Of a stretch of DNA of 29,106 bases, positions 1-7,864 are shown piece after piece (positions within the stretch are counted from its first letter, which is position 1; every line of letters begins with the position of its first letter). A program made the position numbers and the translations under genes. Below the pieces are notes generated by a model. That model had not been told where the DNA came from. It ran no database searches and saw nothing but the letters and a program-made list of their open reading frames with translations. Origin of the DNA: Tubulinosema ratisbonensis (taxonomy: Eukaryota; Microsporidia; Tubulinosematidae); contig RCSS01000331.1 of NCBI GenBank assembly GCA_004000155.1, positions 1-29,106 on the forward strand. The letters are read 5' to 3'.

Positions 1-30
1 CATACCTAGTCGACGGAAACATACGGTAAT
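1..30 (-). repeat. Partial copy of the dispersed ~220-bp repeat, cut by the window edge
   Basis: Bases 1-29 are the reverse complement of the internal hairpin arm of the repeat copy at 4456-4670 (near 4580-4607). The match stops at about base 30, so this copy lacks the part that would carry the GTAACC end and continues leftward outside the window. It is the fifth occurrence of the family in this window. Confidence 0.75.
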
Positions 31-842
31 AGATAATGTTACAGTGCAAAAATATTTGATACTGGATAAGTAAAAATAACCTTTTTGGTTAAACATGATT
101 AGTATTTATAACCATTAGATATAGAAATCGAATATAAAGGTGTATAAACCAAAGCAAGTATGTGCATTTCTTTCAACAAATGAAAATTTAATTAATAATC
201 CTTTTAAGTGTTGAAATTTTAAAGATACAATCATACCCATAGAATTGGCATGGAAAATGGTTCTAACCTTTACAATTAACTACTAAAAAACATCAGAATT
301 ATAATACACAAACATATAAAAAACGCAAAGTATAATTTACAAGAAAATTAAAAGTTTACTAATTTAATCAAAAAAAAATTAAACTCTCACAATAAAATTT
401 CAAAAAGGTAACATATAAACTTTAAGCTAATGATATGTTTAAGTAAAAATCAAATAATATTAAAATATAATTATTTATTCATAAATGGTGATAATCTCAT
501 ATCATTTAAAAAAGATTGATTTACAAAAAGAAAAGATTTTCAACTAAAACTATTTATAAGTTTAGAATTTGTTTTTAATTTTGTAAAATTATATTCTACT
601 GAGCAATGAAGAAAGATTGATTTAAATTGATTCGTCGTCCTCTATTATAGTTATCATAAAAAATTTTGATTATATTTTGATAAAATAAAAAAAATTATTT
701 TAAATAAAAATTCTTTCATTTAAAATATTAAAAAAAGTCATTTTTCTTTCATGAAAAACATGTCTTTTTTAAAAATGTTTTAATTTAATATATTCTGAAA
801 AAAAATACAATTGAATTTATTAANACATTTCCTAGAATTAAT
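31..842. other. AT-rich intergenic stretch, no gene seen
   Basis: Very AT-rich sequence with homopolymer A and T runs and no open frame with coding character on either strand. It includes one ambiguous base at 824. It lies downstream of the minus-strand membrane-protein gene and upstream of the truncated repeat at the window edge. Confidence 0.6.
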
Positions 843-1565
843 TTATTCTGTAACTTCCTTCTTTTTTCTTCCTCTTTTTCTTTCACCTGTGACAGATTGA
901 CTATCCTCTAAAACAGTTTTATTCTCTTCGTTAACACTCTTATTAGGATTAGCCCTTCTTCCTCTTCTCTTGATTTCTTTCTTTGCTTTCAAGAATCCTT
1001 CTGCAAAATGTAAATGTTCTAACACAACAATTAAACTATAAACTGAGTAATTAGGTAATGAAAAATTTCTAATAAGGTAAGTAACAATAATATTCTCAAT
1101 CAATCCTTTTAATTCTCTATTCTTAAAATTTAACCTTCCTCCTTCCAAAAACATTTTTCTTAAAATTAATGAATTAAACTCACAGAAAGTCATGTACATA
1201 AAAATAAGACTGATTGGCTGATTAACATCTTTTAACCCCAAAAGAAAATTTAACCTTAAAATAATTGGAAAAATAAAACATATTTTTCTTGCATAGATTA
1301 CATCTCTTAACATAAAGAATAAGAACACCCCTGCAAGGTAATACATTACCAAATACGAATCTATTAACATTTGCTTGTAAATTATGTTGGCTGAAAGAGG
1401 GGCAGAGAAAAATAACAAAAAAGATGGCACTATAAAATTACTGAACTCGTTGTCAAAGTTTTTGTCTTTTAAAGTGTAACCAGTGTTTATTACTGCTCCT
1501 ATTATTGAGATTGGAATGATTGAATCAGCAATTTTTTCTTTTGTGATCAAATTTAAAAATGTCAT
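843..1565 (-). CDS. Multi-pass membrane protein with basic AT-hook-like C-terminal tail
   Basis: The 240-residue protein is unassigned. Hydrophobic segments at roughly residues 15-31, 44-62, 69-87, 94-111, 117-135 and 157-183 suggest five to six membrane spans. The last 50 residues are hydrophilic and strongly basic, with RRGRR at 200-204 and RKRGRKKK at 229-236. These resemble AT-hook cores or nuclear localisation signals, so an inner nuclear membrane or ER location is possible (inference). The topology, a YARKI segment near residue 91 and the lysine-rich tail faintly recall TRIC-type (TMEM38) cation channels, but I do not see a convincing family signature. The start is preceded by ACC. The gene ends the minus-strand pair with uS7, 111 bp downstream of the uS7 stop. 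Coding status is well supported by length and composition; function is not. Confidence 0.75.
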   Translation of the reverse strand: MTFLNLITKEKIADSIIPISIIGAVINTGYTLKDKNFDNEFSNFIVPSFLLFFSAPLSANIIYKQMLIDSYLVMYYLAGVFLFFMLRDVIYARKICFIFPIILRLNFLLGLKDVNQPISLIFMYMTFCEFNSLILRKMFLEGGRLNFKNRELKGLIENIIVTYLIRNFSLPNYSVYSLIVVLEHLHFAEGFLKAKKEIKRRGRRANPNKSVNEENKTVLEDSQSVTGERKRGRKKKEVTE

Positions 1566-1676
1566 GGTTTGTTTATTTTTATTTTTTTATTTATTGGTTT
1601 TATGCAGCATAAAATTAAAAAAAAATATTTTACCTTAAAAAATTAATTAAAAAAAAAAGAATAAAAATAATATTTT

Positions 1677-2264
1677 TTATCTGTTAGATTTAGCCATTCT
1701 TTCAATCTCATCCTTCTTTTTAACAGCAAACGAGTTAGGTGAATTCTTAGCAGCAGGTATCAACTCATCAGCAATGCATTCAGCAATAGTCTTAGTACAC
1801 TTACGAGCAGACTGTCTTATTCCTTTACCAAGTAAAAAAATAGCAACATTCAATCTTCTAAGTGCACTTACATCCACAGAAGTCCTTCTCATAGCTCCTC
1901 CTTTACCAACACGAGCACAGTCTTCTCTTGGCCCAGCATTAATTAATGCATCTACCAATACTTGTAAAGGATTACTTTTAGTGATAGTATGAATTATTGT
2001 GAAAGCATCCTTTACTGCTTTAGTAGCCAATTCCTTCTTACCATTATTCTTTCCTCTTCTCATGAGTGTACAAATAAACCTTTCTAGGATGGGTATTTTA
2101 CCTTTACCAAATTTATACTTGTTGTGCCTACTGGCAGTGTGAGGATAAGATACCTCTGGGTTTATGTTGATGTATGGCTTTAAAGAAGTGTCATTGACTG
2201 ATACTTCAGTGTAACTGTAAGTGTTAAAAAGTTTCAAAGTATTTTCTTCCAATTCTACTTGCAT
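1677..2264 (-). CDS. RPS5: 40S ribosomal protein uS7 (RPS5)
   Basis: This 195-residue protein is the eukaryotic-type uS7 of the small ribosomal subunit. It binds 18S rRNA in the head, near the mRNA exit/E site. Recognisable segments are PILERF and the R-R-G-K-N-N-G-K-K block, then NPLQVLVDALINAGPRED, the MRRTSVDVSALRR stretch and IAECIADELIPAA. The C-terminus ends in ERMAKSNR, as in other eukaryotic RPS5 proteins. Length and both ends are complete, with no frameshift. The ATG is immediately preceded by CCC (positions 2265-2267 on the opposite strand), the microsporidian-type start signal, which supports this start. The next gene on the same strand is the membrane protein at 843-1565. Confidence 0.97.
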   Translation of the reverse strand: MQVELEENTLKLFNTYSYTEVSVNDTSLKPYININPEVSYPHTASRHNKYKFGKGKIPILERFICTLMRRGKNNGKKELATKAVKDAFTIIHTITKSNPLQVLVDALINAGPREDCARVGKGGAMRRTSVDVSALRRLNVAIFLLGKGIRQSARKCTKTIAECIADELIPAAKNSPNSFAVKKKDEIERMAKSNR

Positions 2265-2267
2265 GGG
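2265..2267 (-). promoter_or_regulatory. CCC start-proximal signal of uS7
   Basis: Read on the minus strand, CCC directly abuts the uS7 ATG in otherwise AT-only sequence. CCC-like motifs next to start codons are known in microsporidia. The same block precedes CCT6 and enolase here. Confidence 0.6.
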
Positions 2268-2401
2268 TAAAATTTTTAATAAAATTTTAATAATTGAAAT
2301 TAAAAAAAAATAATTTATTGAATTAAAAAAAAACTATAAAAAAATAAATTATTATTTTAATTTAAAAGTTATTTTTAAATTAAATTAAAATGAAGAAAAA
2401 T

Positions 2402-2512
2402 GGTTGTGGTATATTTAAAATCGGGCGGTAGGAGTAATTTAGGCGGAAAAAATTATATCCCTCATTTTTCTATGTCATTTGAGAGATTAAAAGAACTCTA
2501 TGATAATTTTTA
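2402..2512 (+). repeat. Left terminal inverted repeat of the Merlin-type element
   Basis: Pairs with 3437-3551 in inverted orientation with scattered mismatches and small indels. The outermost matching bases are GGTTGT. It overlaps the first codons of the transposase relic. Confidence 0.65.
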
Positions 2513-3390
2513 CAACATGAATTAAAAGAAGAAAGAAATATATTACAATTTTATAGATATTATAACATTCAACCTGACATGGCGTGTAAATATCGTCACA
2601 GAAAAATGGTAAAAAAATACTTAATTCCAAAGTAATTTATAATTTTAATTAATGTGTAAAGCAGATTACATGTAACATGTTATCTGTATATTTTAATACA
2701 AAATCGAGCCATTTACACAATCAAAGTTAATAACCTACTTTAATCAAAGAATAAACGTTGAGCAAATTAAAAGTTCTACTAAACTTTATAAACTAACAAT
2801 TATAAACTTTCTCAAAGAGATAAGAAAAAAAATATAATTTTATGTTATAAATTTATATAATTAAAAAAATTAGAGGACATTCTCATTTGGTTGAAATAAA
2901 TGAGATCTTTTTTAAAAGATGAAGTACCATTAAGAAAGAAAAAATAAATTTTTGGCCTTTTTTGAAGCTATGGCTGCGAGCCCACAGGAACTTAGAATAA
3001 GTCATGTTAGGAAAAGGATTTTTCTGCCTTTCACAGTGCATTGAAAAATTTATTTTATCTGGTACAGAGATACATAGTGATAAACTCTCCTCATATATGT
3101 CGTATTTCAAGAATAATGAACGATATATACATAAAAGCTTAAACCATAAAGAAAACTTTGTGGATCCCAAGACAAAGGCTCACAGACAAAAAATTGAACC
3201 AGTTTGGTTCCAATTGAAAAAATTTTTGGGGCGAGGAGATTTAGAGCAAAAAAATATTTAAAATATTATATTAAGGAATTTAAATAAAGGAGAATGTTTA
3301 AAGCTAATAATGTTTATGACGATGGGTTTTGTTGTTCAAAAATATACTTAAATTGCTATTTGAATAAAATTAGGTGTAATTTATCGTTTA
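2472..3390 (+). pseudogene. ISXO2-like (Merlin/IS1016) transposase, multiply frameshifted and stopped
   Basis: Successive frames on the plus strand reproduce an ISXO2-like transposase in order. About 2500-2630 gives a degraded N-terminal zinc-ribbon-like part (around ACKYRHRKMVKKY). About 2703-2840 gives a helix-turn-helix-like part (SKLITYF ... INFLKEIRKK). From 2869 the catalytic core begins, with VEINE in place of the family's V-E-I-D-E. At 3040-3240 lie HSDKLSSY, NHKENFVDPKTKAH and KIEPVWFQLKKF, which are hallmark motifs. A last shifted frame near 3265-3300 gives YYIKEF. In-frame stops occur at 2920 and 2998 and at least three frameshifts are needed. The first catalytic Asp is Asn, so the enzyme is dead. 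The open stretch 3004-3261 is only the best-preserved fragment. Confidence 0.85.
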
Positions 3391-3436
3391 GAAAAAAAAT
3401 TTTATTGTTATTTTTATGTCTTTTTTTATTTAAATT

Positions 3437-3551
3437 TTCAAATAGTTTATCATAAAATTTTTTTAACCCTTCAAATGACATAAGCAAAATATGAGTAAGA
3501 TTTTTTCAGCTTAAATTCCTGTCTCTGCACGAGTTTTAACATGCAACAACC
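3437..3551 (-). repeat. Right terminal inverted repeat of the Merlin-type element
   Basis: Inverted partner of 2402-2512. The element ends at about 3551, before an A-rich flank. Confidence 0.65.
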
Positions 3552-3599
3552 AAAAAATTTAAAAACAGAAATTAAAAAATTAAAAAAAATTAATTAAAG

Positions 3600-3755
3600 A
3601 ATTAAAATATAAAATATAAAATATAAAGTATAAAATATAAAATATAAAAATTAAAAATCAAAAAATGTTAATTTAAAATAAAATTTAAATTAAAATATTA
3701 AAAATTTAAAATATTAAAAAATTAAAATATAAAAATTAAAACTAAAAAAACTAAA
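3600..3755. repeat. A/T low-complexity tract with (AAAATAT)n heptamers
   Basis: Near-perfect tandem AAAATAT heptamers occupy about 3604-3650, followed by irregular TTAAAAATT-type sequence with almost no G or C. The tract ends directly at the start codon at 3756 and therefore forms the whole upstream region of that gene. Confidence 0.7.
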
Positions 3756-4088
3756 ATGATTTATATTGGAAATAACCCAGACTTTACTTTCAAAACAAAT
3801 AAAAAATACACAAAAGAAACATACGAATGTGCTTTAAATGATAAATTCAACATAATTCTCTATTCTAATTACACTACCATTATTGATGATAAGGTTGAAG
3901 AAACTGCTTTTGTTATACCTGTACACTATCCTTCATTTATACGCACATTTGATATGAAGATAGATTTTACTGATATTGAATCTTTTTTTGTTTTACAAAA
4001 TAAAGAATGTAAAGAGGCGTTAAAAGAATTTGTTATGAATTTAAAAAATAAGAATTTTACTAAAATTTTAGATTTAAAGTTAAAATAA
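3756..4088 (+). CDS. Small unassigned protein (110 aa)
   Basis: I do not recognise this protein. It has mixed, protein-like composition (aromatic and charged residues, several Asn and Thr) rather than the poly-Lys/Ile/Asn composition of random AT-rich frames, which favours a real gene. No signal peptide or membrane segment is evident. A mid-region FVIPVHYPSF could be a beta strand, and the C-terminal part (residues about 85-110) is a lysine-rich helix. No CCC motif precedes the start; the upstream 150 bp are A/T low complexity. It lies between the dead Merlin-type element and the first dispersed-repeat copy. It could be a lineage-specific gene or a remnant of a larger one. Confidence 0.55.
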   Translation: MIYIGNNPDFTFKTNKKYTKETYECALNDKFNIILYSNYTTIIDDKVEETAFVIPVHYPSFIRTFDMKIDFTDIESFFVLQNKECKEALKEFVMNLKNKNFTKILDLKLK

Positions 4089-4455
4089 AAATTTTTAGCA
4101 TTAATTGTAGGTAGTAAAGAAATATTTTTGAGTTAAAATAAATTTTTAATTTGTAATGACCTTGTGAAAAGCATACGTAAATTGTATTTATTAATTAGAT
4201 TTTGTTTAAGAGTAGAAAGGCATGAGTTAAATCAACTTTTGATTCTTTGTGAAAATTTTATAAATGTGATTTTGAAAAATTTAAAATTAAATTGGTTTAA
4301 CCTTTAATGATATCTTATATTTTAAGTATTCAATTTATATCCTTGCTACATAAAATACTCCGAAAATATAGTTAAGAAGATTTGAGTGATACGATAAGAA
4401 AATTTAGTAGTAGCCCTGTTAAGTTAACTAAAAAACATTGGATAACAAGGTTACT

Positions 4456-4670
4456 TCCTGTAACCAAAGCCTGCAAGGTAAGGTAGATTTAGGCTGCCAA
4501 TAAAGTGCACAAGGTGGGTTTTGTGGGTGAAAGGTTCGCAGTATTTTAGGCTATACCTAAGTACGGGAAACATATTTTACCGTATGTTTCCGTCGACTAG
4601 GTATAAATATTCTTATAAAGTAGGTATAGCAAAAAGATGTTCTATGGATTTCCCATCCCTAGGCAACAAA
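4456..4670 (+). repeat. Dispersed ~220-bp repeat, copy 1
   Basis: Starts with TCCTGTAACC and ends with TAGGCAACAAA, and is visibly richer in G+C than its surroundings. Related copies lie at 5860-6293 (inverted), 14984-15203 and 22385-22604 (inverted). Shared blocks are GCAAGGTAAGGTAGA, GGGTGAAAGG and ATGGATTTCCCATC. In the middle (about 4552-4607) two arms can pair, TACCTAAGTACGGGAAACAT with ATGTTTCCGTCGACTAGGTA, flanking a TTTTACC loop. GGTTAC/GTAACC at 4449-4465 forms a further small palindrome at the left edge. No coding frame is shared among copies. Confidence 0.8.
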
Positions 4671-4973
4671 CAAAATACAAGCTTACTTCATCTAATAAAA
4701 CAAAATGAATGAAATTAATAGTGTCTATTGATACAAACAATAGATATTATTAAATTAAAATATTAATAAATAGTTATTCAAAAATAAAAAAAACAATCTT
4801 AATTAAAATAATGTAAAAAATAAAAAGAAAATATTTTTAAAACATGAAATTTTGTATATATTAGGATAAAATAAAAATAATTATGATAAAATTTTAATAC
4901 ATTAAATTTTCATTAATATTATTTATCTTTATAAATATTTTGAAACCTCTCTTTTGTAAATTTGTCCTTCCCG

Positions 4974-5181
4974 TTACCGAATATTATTTCTCTTTAGAAA
5001 AATTTTGAAAAAATAAACTTTCTTTTTTATAGTATTAAACTTCGATCTGTATTCCATTTTGAGAAATATACAGGCGTCCACTGCATTAATTATCTGACCT
5101 ATAACGTTATTTGAGGCTTTAGAGTAATTCACTATCTTGTGTTTCGATCAAAAATGTTCACAGCATATGGATAGCTAAATC
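4974..5181 (-). pseudogene. Possible retroelement integrase (rve-type) relic
   Basis: On the minus strand two adjacent frames read VNIFDRNTR and then, without a stop from 5147 to 4974, a stretch including SKASNNVIGQIINAV and KIFLKRNNIR. The D-x-x-T-R motif, followed about 45 residues later by a phenylalanine-rich helix, resembles the core of Ty3/gypsy-type integrases. The catalytic Asp region is not preserved and no flanking reverse transcriptase was found. This is a weak assignment; chance similarity is quite possible. Confidence 0.25.
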
Positions 5182-5859
5182 GCTAAGTCTTATGAGCTTC
5201 ATGGTTCCACAACATGATTAATATTGAGAAGGGTTATAGATCTTTATTTAAATCTAGTATTCATAAACGCTTTGTCCTATATTTTACTACGGATCTCGAC
5301 TTTAGTGTATTTCCGAAGTGCTATCTAAGATCGAGTTTGGATTTTTTATTATTTCTATATTGCGAATTGCAGTTTCAACCAAAACAAAATCATTTATTTT
5401 TACTTTAAGAATTCTTAGATTTGATCTTTTAAGGCACATTATTTCTTTTTTTAATTTAAATTTAAACTTATTAGGTGCATATTAATCTAGCGATATTAAA
5501 GTTTCAGCAAAACTGAAAAATATATTGAAATACTATACCTAATCTTCTCCAAGGGTGTTTGAAAAGAGTATTGACTAACAAAATGATTTTTTCTCATCAT
5601 AAAAATTAATTAAATTTAAAATAACCGATACTAATATAAGTTTACCAGGCATCGTTTATAATTTTGAAATAATTTACTCCATGCAAAGTGTGAATCTAGA
5701 CATTATAATTTTAAATAAAGAATTTTAGAAGCTTTTTTGGGTATTATTATTCTAGTATAGAAGTTCAAGTTATTCATAGACATAAAATAATTTTTTAATG
5801 AAATTTTGCTAGAGTTGATCTTTATTATTTTTAACTTTTTCATTGATACAATATTCACT

Positions 5860-6293
5860 TTTTTTGTTGCCTAAAGATGGGAAATCCATACGAAGATCTT
5901 TTCGCTATACCTTCTATATAAGATTGTTATAGTCTAGCAAACACTGCATGGGTTCAACTCCTACAGTAAGTATTTTTTATTTATTTTAAAAAGAATAAAA
6001 ATAATAAAAGTAGCCCATGAAACATTATCATTCAAGGAACAATTTTATCAAACAAAATAAAAAAAGGTTAACTCTAATTATTTAAATCATGTAGGGCAAG
6101 GGTTATATCCAGTAGGATATAACAAAGATATTAATACCTAGTTAATAAATACATCGGTAAAATATGTTTCTACATAATTAGGTATAACTAGAGATACTGC
6201 AAGCCTTTCACCCACTAAATCCCACTTTTTGCACTTCATTAACTGCCTTAATCTACCTTACCTTGCAGACCTTGGTTACAGGAATAATAACCT
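5860..6293 (-). repeat. Dispersed ~220-bp repeat, copy 2, interrupted by an insertion
   Basis: Inverted relative to copy 1. The left block (5860-5925) is the TTTTTGTTGCCTA ... GATGGGAAATCC end. The right block (6126-6293) is the remainder, with TACCTTACCTTGCAG and GGTTACAGGA. The join expected from copies 1 and 4 (AAGATT followed by ATTAATACCTAG) is broken by about 200 bp of unrelated sequence. Confidence 0.8.
5925..6125. mobile_element. ~200-bp insertion within repeat copy 2, with B-box-like motif and terminal hairpin
   Basis: This segment is absent from the other repeat copies. It is flanked by AGAT on both sides (5921-5924 and 6126-6129), compatible with a short target duplication. It begins with TGTTATA and ends with TATAACA, a short inverted terminal match. 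Inside it, GGTTCAACTCC at 5951-5961 is an exact RNA polymerase III B-box pattern and is followed at 5973-5978 by a T6 run. Near the end GTTATATCC/GGATATAAC (6102-6110 and 6115-6123) forms a perfect 9-bp stem with an AGTA loop. It may be a small non-autonomous element with a tRNA-derived fragment. No full tRNA can be folded. Confidence 0.45.
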
Positions 6294-6299
6294 TTACTA

Positions 6300-7864
6300 T
6301 ATCAATTTTTTATGATAAAAAAATGATATAATAAGATTTGTTCTTGTTTGATTTATCAAGTATTTTTTTCTTGTAGGGTTTCTACTATGTGTTCGTTTTA
6401 TTGATAATAATATGTACAAAGATACAGTAATAAATCTTCACATAAATTTTTTGTATTTAGGCAACAAAAAAGTGATTTTTTATATTTGAATTTTCTTAAT
6501 TAAAATCAAAAATAGTAATATTAAACTGATATGCTCTACAATCGTTTGTTTTTATCAAATTTAATATTTATAAGACATTGGTATTTTTTGCTTTTTTTCC
6601 CTGAAAATATATGATTTGTCAAATTCAGTCTTTGCTCACTCAAAAAAAAAGAAAAAGTTTTTTAAGGTTTATAAAACACTATAAAAAATGAAATACTATT
6701 AATATTATTAAATTAAATAATAGATTACAGATAATCACTATTACAACAAATAATATTTTACACCTTTAATCAATTTTTTCTATTCAGATTTTTTTCTCGT
6801 TATGTATATCAAAAATAAGAGTTTTTTTATTACGGCATAATTTGCTGTATGACAAATAAATTAAAATTAGGGACAAATAAAATATTTACGGTTAAAAAAT
6901 AGCTTTGATTCATAAAAAATTACTAATAAAACTAATAACTATTAATCAAAAGTCATATAAAATATGTCTAAAGACGCTTAGTATTATATAAACTGAAATT
7001 AAATCTAAAATTATTCAAAGTTATGTTGATATAATCAAAAGTAATGCAATAATTGTTATTCAATATATGTTTTAATAATCATTCTTTATGTGGATAGCAA
7101 TTATGATTCTTTTTTTAGGTATAAATATATGATTTTTTAGAAATAGAAACATATATATGTGTTTAGTTTGATTTTTTCCGTTAAAACAGACATAGGCGTT
7201 AAAATAAAAATCTTGACATTATTTAGCGTTTAAAACCTTATTTGAAAAACGTTAATAAATAGGAAATCCATAACATAACATGTTTTATTTAAACCATTTT
7301 TTTTAGATTTAAACTTGTGTATTTAAAACAATTTTTAAAGAAAATTCCAAATTTTTATCCTTTTTTTATATTGTCAAACTCTTCAGTCTTGAAACTTTGA
7401 TAAAAATTATTATTCAAAATTAACATATTCAAAAAGAGAAAATTTTCTTTAAATCTATTTAAAAACCAGGAAACAAAAAAAAGGAACAAATTAAGTTTCC
7501 TTATTGGGAAATAAAAAATAAATTTTTTTGATCCAAAATTCTCCTTAAAAATATAAAATTTGATTTTAAAAAAAGATTAAATATCCTAAATAATGATAAT
7601 TCTCTTAAAAATCATAAAAAAGCAGTGATAAAAGACCTTTCCCTAAGAACATTGATAGGTAGAATAAGTAAATATTATTTATTTCTTAATAATAAGAAAA
7701 AAAGGAGCAGGAAAAAAAATATTTGTTAAAAAAAGGCCACTAATCCAATAAATTTTAATATTTTCAAAATTTTATTTTGTTAATTTAATTTCGAAACAAA
7801 TTACATGATAATTTACAAAACAAAGGAATATAAATTGAAAATTTAAAATATAAACAACAAAAAA
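6300..7864. other. AT-rich stretch without a recognisable gene
   Basis: No frame on either strand has coding character. The only pattern noted is TTTAGGCAACAAAAAAGTGA at about 6458-6477. It is the inverted partner of the outer edge of repeat copy 2 (about 5855-5873) and may be a detached end of that repeat. The last 60 bases before the gene at 7865 are A-rich, with no CCC signal. Confidence 0.55.

Larger units (their letters stand above)
2402..3551 (+). mobile_element. Degenerate Merlin/IS1016-type DNA transposon with ~110-bp inverted ends
   Basis: The element of about 1.15 kb is bounded by imperfect inverted repeats. The left arm (about 2402-2512, starting GGTTGTGG) matches the reverse complement of the right arm (about 3437-3551, ending CAACAACC). 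The clearest shared stretch is ATGTCATTTGA, with a following TTAAA and TATGATAA. The ends enclose a broken ISXO2-like transposase. Flanks are A/T runs, so a target-site duplication cannot be read with confidence. The element sits between uS7 and the small gene at 3756. It is clearly inactive. Confidence 0.75.

Noticed and set aside
843..1565. Firm TRIC channel assignment
   Set aside because: Only general topology, a YARKI segment and a basic tail resemble TMEM38; the characteristic conserved pore segments are not visible.
1774..1992. 72-codon plus-strand frame inside uS7
   Set aside because: Shadow of the conserved ribosomal protein gene on the other strand.
2400..2524. Short plus-strand frame starting MVVVYLKSGG
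   Set aside because: It lies within the left inverted repeat of the Merlin-type element and has no independent coding evidence.
3004..3261. 85-codon plus-strand open frame as an independent gene
   Set aside because: Its motifs and in-frame continuation upstream past two stops show that it is the best-preserved piece of an ISXO2-like transposase relic.
4456..4670. Solo LTR (TGTAACC ... GGCAACA ends)
   Set aside because: Homology extends beyond TG and CA on both sides (TCC before, A-run after), no 5-bp target duplication is visible, and no full element with direct LTRs is present.
5214..5408. 64-codon plus-strand frame
   Set aside because: No start signal or recognisable motif; a chance frame in a gene-poor region with possible minus-strand retroelement remains.
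5925..5978. A tRNA gene ending in GGTTCAACTCC and a T-run
   Set aside because: The T-arm and terminator look right, but no matching 5' acceptor strand or anticodon arm exists; an A-box-like sequence lies only about 10 bases upstream. Kept only as a B-box-like motif.
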